Below, one piece after another: positions 1-8,847 of a stretch of 64,000 bases of DNA. Each line of letters starts with the position of its first letter. Within the stretch, counting starts at the first letter, position 1. This DNA comes from Mesobacillus subterraneus (GTDB lineage Bacteria; Bacillota; Bacilli; Bacillales; Cytobacillaceae), in the NCBI RefSeq assembly GCF_020524355.2, contig NZ_CP129019.1, forward strand, positions 992,001 to 1,056,000, given 5' to 3'. The notes beneath the pieces are model-generated. The model saw only the letters and a list, made by a program, of their open reading frames with translations. It did not search any database and was not told the origin of the DNA. The position numbers and the translations under genes were made by a program.

Positions 1-336
1 CTGTTTTTCGGCGGGCTGGCTCGTTTCGATTATATATCAGGTGGAAGAAGGTCTTTTTCATGCTATGTGCCGAATGAAATCAACATTCATCGAACAAAGC
101 TTGATAATGCGGATGAACTGTATAAGAATCATGCAGGTGAGCTTCTGACACCTCCGCGGCGTGAGCAGATGGATGAATTCCCTGAATTGGTCCGACATGA
201 GTTCACAATTAAGGAAGCCAAAACCGATGTTGTGTTTTCAGGACTCGGCTGGGTAACGGTCAATGAGGCGGGAGCAAAAATCGCGGCGCATGTTCCTAAA
301 GGCGTTCATGTTATGCTGAGAAGGTCACTTATTTAG
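1..336 (+). CDS. yqeH: Ribosome biogenesis GTPase YqeH, C-terminal part (5' end outside window)
   Basis: The frame is open from base 1 to the TAG at 334-336 and gives the last 111 residues of a protein whose GTPase domain lies upstream of the window. YqeH is a circularly permuted GTPase needed for 30S subunit assembly. The visible part matches its C-terminal region, with the segment NEINIHRTKLDNADELY followed by a compact domain ending in VMLRRSLI. The GTG at 67 is internal, because the frame upstream of it has no stop. The assignment rests on this C-terminal sequence together with the downstream order aroE-yhbY-nadD-yqeK, which is the usual yqeH operon. The G motifs cannot be seen here. Confidence 0.85.
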   Translation: MFFGGLARFDYISGGRRSFSCYVPNEINIHRTKLDNADELYKNHAGELLTPPRREQMDEFPELVRHEFTIKEAKTDVVFSGLGWVTVNEAGAKIAAHVPKGVHVMLRRSLI

Positions 337-380
337 AATTCGTTGTTTGGCAGATATAAAGAGAAAGGGTGGGAGGCGGA

Positions 381-1211
381 ATGAAAAAATTGTTCGGCGT
401 TATCGGAGAACCTATCGCACATTCGATGTCTCCTGCCATGCACAATGATTTATTTGATTTTTATGGAATAGATGCAGTTTATTTGCCTTTCCGTGTGAGT
501 AGAGGGGATCTTGCGGATGCCGTGAAAGGCTTGAAAGCGCTGGGTGTAAGTGGATTTAATGTAACCATTCCGCATAAAACGGATATCATCGCTCACCTGG
601 ATAAAGTCGATCCGTTGGCAAGGGCAATAGGAGCGGTCAACACAGTCAAAAATGAAAATGGCCTACTGGTAGGCTATAATACTGATGGTCCTGGTTTTGT
701 TAAAGGGCTTGAATATATGGCTGCTGATCTTGGTTCAAGATCAGCTTTGATTATTGGTGCAGGTGGTGCTTCAAGAGCCATTTACTTTTCGATGGCACAG
801 GCTGGGATCGAGCGAATTGACTTGTATAATCGCACTCCTGAAAAAGCTGAAGAGCTTGTAAACTCGTGTCCTTTCAAAGTGAAATCAAAGGTTTTAGGCC
901 GGGAAGAGGCTGTAAAGTTACTTGCAGAATATCAGCTGATCATACAGACAACTTCCATTGGTATGGTGCCAGACACAGAAAGTTTGCCGCTTTCTCCTGA
1001 AAACATAAGCCAAAATACGATAGTTAGTGATATAATTTATAATCCATTGCAAACAAAGTTTTTAAAAGAAGCTTCGAGGATGGGAGCTGCAGTCCAGAAT
1101 GGATTAGGTATGTTTGTGTTCCAGGGAGCGCTTGCTTTTGAGATATGGACAGGGATTTTTCCTGATGTTGATAGAATGGAAATGAATGTTTTAAGAAATT
1201 TAGGAGGCTAA
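381..1211 (+). CDS. aroE: Shikimate dehydrogenase AroE
   Basis: This 276-residue protein reduces 3-dehydroshikimate to shikimate with NADPH in the cytoplasmic aromatic amino acid pathway. The N-terminal substrate site carries GEPIAHSMSP near residues 10-18 and the catalytic lysine in NVTIPHK near residue 66. NTDGPGF supplies the conserved aspartate, and the nucleotide-binding loop is IIGAGGASRA near residue 130. The ATG at 381 is chosen over an in-frame GTG at 369 because GGGAGG at 371-376 sits directly before it. It follows yqeH by 44 bp and precedes yhbY by 3 bp, so it is co-transcribed in the yqeH operon. Confidence 0.95.
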   Translation: MKKLFGVIGEPIAHSMSPAMHNDLFDFYGIDAVYLPFRVSRGDLADAVKGLKALGVSGFNVTIPHKTDIIAHLDKVDPLARAIGAVNTVKNENGLLVGYNTDGPGFVKGLEYMAADLGSRSALIIGAGGASRAIYFSMAQAGIERIDLYNRTPEKAEELVNSCPFKVKSKVLGREEAVKLLAEYQLIIQTTSIGMVPDTESLPLSPENISQNTIVSDIIYNPLQTKFLKEASRMGAAVQNGLGMFVFQGALAFEIWTGIFPDVDRMEMNVLRNLGG

Positions 1212-1214
1212 CAT

Positions 1215-1508
1215 ATGTTAACAGGTAAGCAGAAACGTTTTTTAAGATCGAAAGCCCATCATCTTTCTCCGATTTTTCAAGTGGGAAAAGGTGGGGTAAA
1301 TGAAAATATGATCAAGCAAATCGCAGATGTGCTGGAGGCTAGAGAGTTGATTAAGGTCAGCATTCTGCAGAACTGTGATGAAGATAGGGATACTGTGGCT
1401 GACCAGCTGTCTCGCGGTGCAAAAGCAGAGCTAGTTCAGGTTATCGGTAATACGATTGTGTTATATAAAGAGTCCCGTGAAAATAAGCAAATCGTTCTTC
1501 CAAGATAA
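1215..1508 (+). CDS. yhbY: YhbY-type (CRM domain) RNA-binding ribosome assembly protein
   Basis: A 97-residue protein made of a single CRS1/YhbY (CRM) domain, a KH-like fold that binds pre-ribosomal RNA. The signature loop VGKGG lies at about residues 23-27, after the basic helix LTGKQKRFLRSKAHHL. In Bacillus the gene is yqeI. The ribosome-binding site is TTAGGAGG directly at the end of aroE. Its position between aroE and nadD, in an operon with yqeH and rsfS, supports a role in ribosome maturation. The exact rRNA target is not visible from sequence. Confidence 0.9.
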   Translation: MLTGKQKRFLRSKAHHLSPIFQVGKGGVNENMIKQIADVLEARELIKVSILQNCDEDRDTVADQLSRGAKAELVQVIGNTIVLYKESRENKQIVLPR

Positions 1509-1526
1509 ATACTGGGAGGTGCCTGT

Positions 1527-2096
1527 TTGAAAAAAGTTGGCATTTTAGGCGGAACCTTCAACCCGCCGCATACCGGACATTTAGTTATTGCGAATGAAGT
1601 GCTTCATGCTTTTGGGCTGGATGAGATTTGGTTCATGCCAAATCAGGTGCCGCCGCACAAAACAGTAGATGAGCCCATCAGCCAATCAGACAGGCTGGCT
1701 ATGCTCGAGCTTGCTATTGCTGATAACGAGCAATTCAGGATTGAGAAAGCAGAGCTCGAGAGAAGCGGTCCATCTTATACGTATGAAACGATGAAAATAT
1801 TAAAAGATATGTATAAAGAAACCGATTTCCACTTTATCATTGGTGGTGATATGGTTGAATATCTGCCGAAATGGCATAAAATAGATGAATTATTGAAAAT
1901 GGTCAAGTTTGTGGGTGTCAGCAGGCCATCATACAGTACTGATTCACCTTATGATATTCTTTATGCAGAGACACCGCAAATGGACATCTCTTCAAGTATG
2001 ATAAGAGACAGAGTGAGGGACAGTCGGAGCATACGCTATCTGCTTCCCGATCCTGTTAGGGTTTATATAGAGGAGCATGGTTTATATGGAGCGTGA
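1527..2096 (+). CDS. nadD: Nicotinate-nucleotide adenylyltransferase NadD
   Basis: This 189-residue enzyme adenylates nicotinate mononucleotide to deamido-NAD, an essential step of NAD synthesis. The nucleotidyltransferase signature [11 protein letters not shown] covers residues 8-18 with the HxGH histidines at 15 and 18. The second motif, [10 protein letters not shown], lies near residue 163. The start is TTG at 1527, preceded by GGGAGGTG, and gives the usual N-terminus [11 protein letters not shown]. The 3' end overlaps the start of yqeK, which indicates translational coupling. Confidence 0.95.
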   Translation: MKKVGILGGTFNPPHTGHLVIANEVLHAFGLDEIWFMPNQVPPHKTVDEPISQSDRLAMLELAIADNEQFRIEKAELERSGPSYTYETMKILKDMYKETDFHFIIGGDMVEYLPKWHKIDELLKMVKFVGVSRPSYSTDSPYDILYAETPQMDISSSMIRDRVRDSRSIRYLLPDPVRVYIEEHGLYGA

Positions 2097-2652
2097 ACAG
2101 GCACTTCAGGTCGTGAAGCCACAATTAACTGAACACCGCTATCAGCATACTATTGGCGTGATGGAGACAGCCGTCAAGCTGGCCGGGAAATATGGGGCAG
2201 ATATTAAAAAAGCGGAACTGGCTGCTATTTTTCATGATTATGCTAAATTCCGCCCGAAGGAAGAAATGAGAGAAATCATTGAGGAACAAAAAATGCCTGC
2301 AATCCTGCTCGAGTTTAACAGCGAGCTCTGGCATGCGCCAGTCGGGGCGTTCCTTGCCGAAAAGGAAGCGGGAATCGAGGATAGGGAAATTCTTGATGCA
2401 ATCCGTTACCACACTTCAGGAAGGATCGGCATGACACTTCTTGATAAAGTCATCTATCTGGCTGATTATATTGAGCCAGGCCGCCATTTTCCAGGAGTTG
2501 ATGAAGTCAGGGAACTGGCAGAGTATGATTTGGACAAAGCATTGATTCAATCAATGAAAAATACAATTCAATTTTTGATGAAGAAAAACCAGCCGGTCTT
2601 TCCAGATACATTTAATGCATACAACAGCATCGTACAAAATTCAGGAGGTTGA
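2086..2652 (+). CDS. yqeK: HD-domain bis(5'-nucleosyl)-tetraphosphatase YqeK
   Basis: A 188-residue HD-superfamily phosphohydrolase. The HD family metal ligands are visible: His 21 in EHRYQHT, the HD pair in AIFHDYAKF near residues 50-51, and further histidines in WHAPVGA and YHTSG. YqeK proteins hydrolyse diadenosine tetraphosphate symmetrically to ADP. ATG 2086 is preferred over the in-frame ATG at 2077 because GGAG at about 2072 is well spaced only for 2086. It overlaps the end of nadD by 11 bp and precedes rsfS by 4 bp. Confidence 0.92.
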   Translation: MEREQALQVVKPQLTEHRYQHTIGVMETAVKLAGKYGADIKKAELAAIFHDYAKFRPKEEMREIIEEQKMPAILLEFNSELWHAPVGAFLAEKEAGIEDREILDAIRYHTSGRIGMTLLDKVIYLADYIEPGRHFPGVDEVRELAEYDLDKALIQSMKNTIQFLMKKNQPVFPDTFNAYNSIVQNSGG

Positions 2653-2656
2653 CTTA

Positions 2657-3010
2657 ATGAGTGAGCGCGAATTATTAATGACAGCGGTAAAAGCAGCAGA
2701 CGATAAAAGAGCAGAGGATATTATGGTACTGAACATGAAAGGCATCTCATTGATTGCCGATTACTTTGTCATCTGCCACGGGAATTCTGATAAGCAGGTT
2801 CAGGCTATTGCTCGTGAAATCAGGGAAAAAGCAGAAGAGCAGGGACATAATCTTAAGAGGATGGAAGGTTTTGACGAAGCAAGATGGGTGCTGATCGATA
2901 TCGGTGATGTCGTTGTCCATGTCTTCCACAAAGAAGAGCGAAGCTACTATAACCTTGAGCGCCTATGGGGAGATGCTCCAATCGAAAACGTACAAAGTGA
3001 GCTAAATTAA
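2657..3010 (+). CDS. rsfS: Ribosomal silencing factor RsfS
   Basis: A 117-residue member of the RsfS/Iojap family, which binds protein uL14 on the large subunit and blocks joining with the 30S subunit during starvation. Conserved segments are KGISLIADYFVICHG and ARWVLIDIGDVVVHVF. The AGGAGG at 2643-2648 is placed for the ATG at 2657, so the 42-residue extension starting at 2615 inside yqeK is rejected. The stop and the yqeM start share bases (TAATG at 3008-3012), a translational-coupling arrangement. Confidence 0.93.
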   Translation: MSERELLMTAVKAADDKRAEDIMVLNMKGISLIADYFVICHGNSDKQVQAIAREIREKAEEQGHNLKRMEGFDEARWVLIDIGDVVVHVFHKEERSYYNLERLWGDAPIENVQSELN

Positions 3011-3756
3011 TGTCTTACGAAAGGTTCGCTTATTTGTATGATGAGCTCATGCAGGATGTTCCCTATGATAACTGGGTTTCGATTGTAGAGGCATACAAAG
3101 AGAAATATCAAGTGAACGGAATGAAGCTCCTCGACCTTGCATGTGGGACAGGGGAGCTATCTGTAAGATTTGCTCAAAAAGGCTTTGATGTGACTGGCGC
3201 GGATTTATCAACAGATATGCTCTCAGTAGCCCAGTCGAAAGCTCAGGCGCTATCGTTGCCAATCCAATTTTTTCAGCAGGACATGACCGAGCTTGATGAT
3301 TTAGGTGAATTCGATATCGTTGGCATCTTCTGTGATTCCTTGAATTACTTGGAGGATGAACAGGCAGTCCGCCTGGCATTCCAGGGAGTGTCCCGCCTAT
3401 TGAAAAAAGGGGGCTTATTCCTGTTTGATGTCCATTCTGTCTATAAAATGGATCATATTTTCTCTGACGCAACATTTACTTGGGATGATGATGAAATCAC
3501 TTATATTTGGAATAGCTTCAAGGGGGAAGGCGTTCACAGTGTTGAACATGAGCTTACATTTTTCGTTCTCGATGGAGAATCAGGAAAGTATGACCGAGTC
3601 GATGAATTGCATTACCAGCGTACATATCCCGAACAATCCTATGTAAAATGGTTAGAGCAGGAAGGCTTTGCAAATATTGAGGTAACCGGGGACTACACCT
3701 TGAATCCCCCAGTGCCAAAAGCTGAGCGATTGTTTTTTGCTATGATAAAGAAGTGA
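3010..3756 (+). CDS. yqeM: Class I SAM-dependent methyltransferase YqeM
   Basis: A 248-residue Rossmann-fold methyltransferase with SAM-binding motif LDLACGTGELS near residues 43-53, acidic residue in TGADLS, and motif QQDMTELD. The family is widespread in Firmicutes next to rsfS, but no substrate is established from sequence. It is the last gene of the yqeH operon: a strong hairpin terminator follows 4 bp after the stop. It is convergent with comER. Confidence 0.9.
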   Translation: MSYERFAYLYDELMQDVPYDNWVSIVEAYKEKYQVNGMKLLDLACGTGELSVRFAQKGFDVTGADLSTDMLSVAQSKAQALSLPIQFFQQDMTELDDLGEFDIVGIFCDSLNYLEDEQAVRLAFQGVSRLLKKGGLFLFDVHSVYKMDHIFSDATFTWDDDEITYIWNSFKGEGVHSVEHELTFFVLDGESGKYDRVDELHYQRTYPEQSYVKWLEQEGFANIEVTGDYTLNPPVPKAERLFFAMIKK

Positions 3757-3760
3757 ATAA

Positions 3761-3790
3761 GAAAGGCTCCCGATTCCTCGGGAGCCTTTC
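3761..3790. terminator. Bidirectional terminator between yqeM and comER
   Basis: A perfect 13-bp stem (3761-3773 with 3778-3790, GAAAGGCTCCCGA) closes on the loop TTCC. T-rich tails are short on the plus strand, and TTC/A-rich bases lie on both flanks. It sits between two convergent genes, so it probably serves both. Confidence 0.8.
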
Positions 3791-3847
3791 TTGTACTAAA
3801 TTTGTCACATTTATAAAGAAGGATTAAGAAGACCGATAGGGAAATCT

Positions 3848-4669
3848 TTAAGGACGGAATTGTTCTTCGGTTTTTTCAACTTCCTTGGCGAATTTATTAT
3901 GTGTGGCCTGAAACAATTTTTCAAACATATCTCCTGTTTCACTTTCAAGAACCTTGATTCCTTCTCCTGTTATACCGCCTTTAACACAAACCTTTTCCTG
4001 TAAAGTTTGTAGTGTATAATGATTTTGGCTCAATAATTCTCCTAGACCAATTAGCATTTCACTTGAAAGTTTGGTGGCAGTTTCAGGGTCAATTTCCGTT
4101 GCTTTGACAGCTCCGTTGATAAAGCTCTGGACAAGGTGACTGAAGAAAGCTGGACCGCAGCTGACAATATCTGATGCCACCCTTGTGATATTCTCCTCGA
4201 TCTCCAGTGGAACAGATACCTTTTTAAAGAGGGTAAACAGTGCCTCCCTCCATTCCGTAGTGCATCGAGTTCCAAACGAGAAGAGTGATACCCCTGCAAG
4301 CGCTCTGTTTGTAATGCTAGGAATGATCCTCATGACAGAACAATTCACTTTGCTTTCGATTTGCCCTGCACTAATAGGACTTGTTATCGAAATTACACAT
4401 TTATCCCTTGTGAGCACAGGATTGATGGCCTCGAGGACTCCCAAAACATGATGGGGCTTCACGCATACGAAAATAGCATCCGCGTTTTCAGCGACTTCTG
4501 CTGCACTTTTTCCAACTGATAAGCCTGGATATATTTTTTGAATCTCTAAAGCTTTTGATAATGTCCTATTTGTAATCATCATTGAAGAAGGGGAAACGGC
4601 ATTCCCATCAATGAGAGCTTCGGCGAGAATTCTCCCCATATTCCCTGTGCCTATAATCCCTATTTTCAT
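3848..4669 (-). CDS. comER: ComER, late competence protein of the pyrroline-5-carboxylate reductase family
   Basis: A 273-residue protein of the ProC/F420-oxidoreductase family. It has the N-terminal NAD(P)-binding motif GIIGTGNMGRIL and the ProC-like C-terminal segment VCVKGGITGEGIKVLE, which matches the family signature for P5C reductases. Divergent placement directly upstream of comEA identifies it as ComER, reported in Bacillus to affect sporulation and biofilm decisions. The start ATG at 4669 has GGAGGG upstream on the minus strand. True P5C reductase activity is not implied by position. Confidence 0.88.
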   Translation of the reverse strand: MKIGIIGTGNMGRILAEALIDGNAVSPSSMMITNRTLSKALEIQKIYPGLSVGKSAAEVAENADAIFVCVKPHHVLGVLEAINPVLTRDKCVISITSPISAGQIESKVNCSVMRIIPSITNRALAGVSLFSFGTRCTTEWREALFTLFKKVSVPLEIEENITRVASDIVSCGPAFFSHLVQSFINGAVKATEIDPETATKLSSEMLIGLGELLSQNHYTLQTLQEKVCVKGGITGEGIKVLESETGDMFEKLFQATHNKFAKEVEKTEEQFRP

Positions 4670-4757
4670 AACCCTTCCCTCCTTCGTACATTTATTCTCC
4701 TATATCCATATGATTTCAAGTTTTAGTTTATGACATTTAGAAAGGTGTTGACACTTT

Positions 4758-5376
4758 GTGGACTGGATCAGAGAAAATAAAATTTATGTTATTGCAGGAA
4801 TAACGGCTGTATTATTTTTTCTTTATTCATCGTTCGGTCATAAAGATGATTTGACCGAAATGAATGAAGGAACTTTAGCTAAGGTTGCAGATGTCGAAAC
4901 ATACAGTGATGAAAAAGAAGAAACGAAAGTTGATGAAGTGGTATTGGTCATGATGGCTGACATCAAGGGCGCAGTCGTAAACCCTGGCGTTTACGAAATA
5001 AATGAGGGTGGAAGGGTGGTTGACCTAATTGAACTGGCGGGAGGGCTTAAGGAGGACGCCGATACGGCTGCCATTAATTTTGCGTTATATGTTCAGGATG
5101 AAATGGCCATATACGTACCGCATATCGGCGAGGAAGTTAATGCTGTCCTTCCTGTACAGGCCGGGGAGACAGCAGGGAAGGGGACGGTGAACCTGAACTC
5201 TGCCGGGTCCAGTGAGCTGCAGACATTGCCAGGGATAGGGGCCTGCAAAAGCAGAGGCCATTATTGAATACCGCGAAAAGAACGGTCCGTATAAATCAAT
5301 CGAAGATTTAAAAGAAATCAGCGGAATTGGTGATAAAACTTTCGAAAAATTAAAAGACTTGATTTCTGTAAAATAG
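4758..5376 (+). CDS. comEA: ComEA, DNA-binding competence protein (frame broken by one extra base)
   Basis: ComEA is the membrane-anchored receptor for double-stranded DNA during transformation. One membrane helix lies at about residues 8-24, followed by a linker, an SLBB-type domain (DIKGAVVNPGVYEI) and the C-terminal helix-hairpin-helix. Translation from GTG 4758 runs to LQTLPGIG and then meets a stop at 5265-5267. Shifting frame at the GGGG run 5238-5241 restores KAEAIIEYREKNGPYKSIEDL-type sequence ending at TAG 5374-5376. The intact product would be about 205 residues. One G too many explains the break. Whether it is a sequencing error or a real mutation cannot be told here. Confidence 0.88.
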
Positions 5377-5482
5377 CTGCATTGAAATTGACTCTTTGAT
5401 GATAAGTATTAAAATTAGAGACATGGCAAGGGTTTATTTAAAATACCTGTACATTTTTGAGCTATTAAAGGGGGATTACAGC

Positions 5483-5896
5483 ATGGATCGAAAGAGTTGG
5501 GATGAATACTTTCTGGATATCGCTGAAGAAGTTGGCACACGTTCTACCTGTCCAAGGCTGCATGTAGGCTGTGTCATTGTAAAGGACAAGCACATTGTAT
5601 CAACCGGTTACAACGGGTCAATACATGGTCATGACCACTGTGAGGATGTCGGCTGCCTGATAAACGAGCAGGGAAGATGTATCAGAACCTTGCATGCAGA
5701 GGAGAATGCAGTCCTCCATGCCGACAGAGGGCTTCTGAAAGGGGCAACAGCCTTTGTAACCCACGAGCCTTGTGAAAAATGCTCCAAGACACTCGCGCAG
5801 TCAGGGATTACAAGAATCGTATACCTCAGTGCCTATCCTAACAAATACAATGAACTTTTCTTAAGGGATGTTGAGGTTGTGCACTTATCTAAATAA
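5483..5896 (+). CDS. comEB: ComEB, dCMP/cytidine deaminase family protein
   Basis: A 137-residue zinc-dependent deaminase with the ligand motifs LHAEENAVLHA and HEPCEKCSKTLAQSG. It resembles dCMP deaminase and lies in the comE operon. ATG 5483 follows GGGGGAT closely and begins MDRKSWDEYFLDIAEEVG, the usual family start, so the 29-residue upstream extension is rejected. It is shorter than the 189-residue B. subtilis ComEB and ends soon after the catalytic core. It is not essential for DNA uptake in the best studied relative; its role in the operon is unclear. Confidence 0.9.
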   Translation: MDRKSWDEYFLDIAEEVGTRSTCPRLHVGCVIVKDKHIVSTGYNGSIHGHDHCEDVGCLINEQGRCIRTLHAEENAVLHADRGLLKGATAFVTHEPCEKCSKTLAQSGITRIVYLSAYPNKYNELFLRDVEVVHLSK

Positions 5897-5916
5897 CTAA
5901 TTAAGGAAAAGAGAAT

Positions 5917-8253
5917 ATGTTGCAAAATCGACTTAAAGGGCAGCTGTTTTACCTGGCAGCTGTCTCCTTACTCGGTCTTTTGACCATAACCGAAAATAAG
6001 TTCATATACGGGGGAATGTTCTTCCTTACCCTGATTTTGTTAAAAAAACGGAAGAAATTCCCCGCTTCCACTCTCGTACTTATGGCGGCTTGTTACCTCA
6101 TTTTTATGATTGCTGGTGTTTCAGATTCACGTTCTGAATCCGTCTTTACAGGCAATGAAAAAAATTTCCTGATCTTATTCTACGATGAAATCCAACTGGA
6201 CGGTGACTTGCTGTTTGCTCATGGAAAAGCATTGCCTACTAACGAAGAACTGCTTGTTAAATACAGAATCAAATCAAATACCGAAAAACAAGTTATTCAA
6301 ACGCTTCTCACTCCTGGAATGGCTTGTGCAGCGTCCGGGGCCCTCAATCGTCCATCTCCTGCCAGAAATCCCAATGCATTCGATTACAAAGATTATCTTC
6401 AACGGAACGATATTTTCTGGAGCTTTGATGTCGACAAACTGTCTGTGGAAACATGTTATCAACAATCCGAGGGGATTTTATCTGCATTAAAAGCCTTCAG
6501 GCATAACGAAATTGCCAGGATCAAAGACACTTTTCCAGAGGAAACCTCAGCACTTGCTGCAGCACTTATATTTGGAGATAGAAAACTCTTTAATCCGGAA
6601 ACAGAACGATCTTATCAGAAAATAGGAATTGTCCATTTGCTGGCAATATCTGACCTTCATGTAGGGTTGCTTACAGGTATGATATATTTTCTTTGTATAA
6701 GGATGGGAGTGACGAAGGAAAAAACCGAAATCTTGCTAATGGCCTACCTGCCTGTTTACGCAGTAATCACTGGGTTATCTCCTCCAGTTGTCAGAGCTGC
6801 AGCGATGCTTGTCATATTGATTGGCTCAAGGCGTATATCGCTCCGCCTGACGCCGCTTGACGCAGTTTCAGCAGCCTTTATGCTAATGGCACTGATCCAG
6901 CCGAGTATCATATTTGATACAGGGTTCCAACTTTCATTTTCGGTCAGCTTCTCCCTGGTCATTTCAGCACCGGTTATACTTAAAAGTTTTACTTCGTTTG
7001 TAAACCAGACTGCTGCAGCCTCTTTTATAGCCCAGCTCTCAAGCCTCCCTGTCATCCTTACTACTTTCTATGAAGTCTCTGCAATTTCGATTTTCGCAAA
7101 TCTCTTGTTCGTACCGCTTTTCTCTTTTGTATTGCTCCCCCTTTTGTTGATTTCCTATGTGGTTTTGATTCTTATGGGAGCATTACCTTCCATCTATTTG
7201 TCCCTTCTCGAGTACCTCGTACACCATGTAAACCTTTCCGCCATGAAACTTTCTGAGCTTCCAATTTCGACAATCATTATTGGTAAGCTTGAGCCATTTT
7301 TGCTGATCGTACAGGTCATTTTGATTCCACTATTTTTATTCAGGTGGGAGGGATTTATTTTTAAAAAGGTAAAACCTCCTCTATCACTTTTTACCTTGCC
7401 GTTACTTCCTCTATTACTGCAAATACTACTGCCCTATTTAAGTCCTTATGGGCAAATCACCTTCCTGGATGTCGGGCAGGGTGACAGCATCTTCATCAGG
7501 CTGCCGTATAATCAGGGCAATTATCTTATTGATACAGGAGGTGTCATGCGTTTCGAAAAAGAAAAATGGCAGCAGAGAGGCACTCCTTATGATCCCGGGA
7601 TGAGAATCGTCGTTCCGTTTTTAAAAAGTGAAGGGATCAGGACAGTGGATAAATTGATCTTGACTCATGGGGACGCGGATCATATAGGGGGAGCTGCTGC
7701 TTTGTTGGAGGAAATACGCGTAAAACAGCTGATAGTCCCGCGTGTCGAAGAGAGGTCAGTATTGGAGCAAGAGATCATGGACAGTGCTTATGAGAAGGGA
7801 GCAGACGTTTATGCAGCTGGTATAGGCACTGGGTGGGAAGCGGCTGGAGGAGACTTTTTAATTCTAAATCCTAGTGAAAATGTTGGGGAGCGAAACGATC
7901 AGTCGATTGTGCTGCTCGCAGCTATTGGCGGAAAAAAGTGGCTTTTTACAGGTGACCTGGGTCTCGAAGGAGAAAATTCTATGGCTAGGAAGATAAAGGA
8001 CATTGACATAGATGTTTTAAAAATAGGACATCATGGCAGCAAATACTCAAGTTCAGAACTTTTCCTGGAAAGAACAAACGCAGATTATGCAGTCATTTCT
8101 GTAGGTAAAAATAACCGGTATGGCTATCCCGGCGAAGATGTCATCAAAAGGTTAGAAGAACGTGGAATGCAGATTTTCAGGACGGATGAACAGGGCGCAA
8201 TCAGTTACAAGTTTAAAGACAAATCAGGAACGTTTACGAAACAACTCCCATAG
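5917..8253 (+). CDS. comEC: ComEC, DNA internalization channel with metallo-beta-lactamase domain
   Basis: A 778-residue polytopic membrane protein that carries single-stranded DNA across the membrane during transformation. Hydrophobic segments fill residues 10-60 and 240-510. The competence domain includes AISDLHVGLLTGMIYFL and GLSPPVVRAAAML. The C-terminal metallo-beta-lactamase domain begins near residue 515 with ITFLDVGQGDSIFIR and carries the metal motif THGDADHIGG, plus TGDLGLEGE and GHHGSKYSSS. Length and architecture match full-length ComEC/Rec2. It lies 20 bp after comEB, preceded by AAGGAAAAGAG, and is the last gene of the comE operon. Confidence 0.95.
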   Translation: MLQNRLKGQLFYLAAVSLLGLLTITENKFIYGGMFFLTLILLKKRKKFPASTLVLMAACYLIFMIAGVSDSRSESVFTGNEKNFLILFYDEIQLDGDLLFAHGKALPTNEELLVKYRIKSNTEKQVIQTLLTPGMACAASGALNRPSPARNPNAFDYKDYLQRNDIFWSFDVDKLSVETCYQQSEGILSALKAFRHNEIARIKDTFPEETSALAAALIFGDRKLFNPETERSYQKIGIVHLLAISDLHVGLLTGMIYFLCIRMGVTKEKTEILLMAYLPVYAVITGLSPPVVRAAAMLVILIGSRRISLRLTPLDAVSAAFMLMALIQPSIIFDTGFQLSFSVSFSLVISAPVILKSFTSFVNQTAAASFIAQLSSLPVILTTFYEVSAISIFANLLFVPLFSFVLLPLLLISYVVLILMGALPSIYLSLLEYLVHHVNLSAMKLSELPISTIIIGKLEPFLLIVQVILIPLFLFRWEGFIFKKVKPPLSLFTLPLLPLLLQILLPYLSPYGQITFLDVGQGDSIFIRLPYNQGNYLIDTGGVMRFEKEKWQQRGTPYDPGMRIVVPFLKSEGIRTVDKLILTHGDADHIGGAAALLEEIRVKQLIVPRVEERSVLEQEIMDSAYEKGADVYAAGIGTGWEAAGGDFLILNPSENVGERNDQSIVLLAAIGGKKWLFTGDLGLEGENSMARKIKDIDIDVLKIGHHGSKYSSSELFLERTNADYAVISVGKNNRYGYPGEDVIKRLEERGMQIFRTDEQGAISYKFKDKSGTFTKQLP

Positions 8254-8306
8254 TATAAAGCAAGAACGATTAGTTCTCTCCCCTGAAAATCACAAGAACA
8301 TGAGAA

Positions 8307-8334
8307 GAGACTGCATTTTTTCAAATGCAGTCTC
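8307..8334. terminator. Hairpin between comEC and yqzM (probable bidirectional terminator)
   Basis: A perfect 12-bp stem (GAGACTGCATTT with its complement, 8307-8318 and 8323-8334) closes a 4-base loop. Neither side has a long T tract, so termination strength is uncertain. It lies between convergent comEC and yqzM. Confidence 0.6.
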
Positions 8335-8359
8335 CAAAGTTTATCCTATGTAGCCGTGA

Positions 8360-8494
8360 TTAATTCCCGATTAACTGCACGACTGTAGCAATAATGAACA
8401 TTGTTGCAAAGAATCCAAAAGAAACGATGAATCCAACACCTGAGTCAACAGCGTCATTGCGATTGCTTTGGACATTTTCTTCGAATTGATTCAC
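8360..8494 (-). CDS. yqzM: YqzM family small membrane protein
   Basis: A 44-residue protein. It starts with GTG at 8494, preceded by GGGGGGA on the minus strand. The sequence has a polar N-terminus (NQFEENVQSNRNDAVDSG) followed by one membrane helix (VGFIVSFGFFATMFIIATVV). It closely resembles B. subtilis YqzM, found at the same place between comEC and holA on the opposite strand. Function unknown. The conservation of such a short peptide and its fixed location support it as a real gene. Confidence 0.9.
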   Translation of the reverse strand: MNQFEENVQSNRNDAVDSGVGFIVSFGFFATMFIIATVVQLIGN

Positions 8495-8847
8495 AGTCAA
8501 TCCCCCCTAATAATTCTATAATAGTATAAGCGATTCAAATTAAAAAATCCAGTGTTCTCTGCGCAGCGATGTAAATGAAAAGTCAAACAGAGTTTGCTGC
8601 CCCTTTCCTATATGTGTGTCAATGTACCAAGAGTTGTCACAAATACTTTTCCCGTCTGCGGCTAAAATAATCTTACCATGATGCACCGCTGAGATATAAG
8701 TATCCTAGGCCTTACATCTCAGCGTTCAATATAAATAGGGGAATTGGTCCGGATAGAAGGCCAATTCCCTTAGAATGCTTGTCAAAATGTCCAAGCTTCT
8801 TTACGATAGATATATGGCGAAACTGGATTGAACGGAGCGGAAAAAAA
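8495..8847. other. Intergenic region with two adjacent hairpins upstream of holA
   Basis: No gene is seen. Two inverted repeats lie back to back. One pairs 8687-8700 with 8711-8724 (CGCTGAGATATAAG, one mismatch). The other pairs 8739-8747 with 8761-8769 (GGGAATTGG). Neither ends in a T tract. They may be leader structures of the holA transcript or relics of a repeat. Confidence 0.5.
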
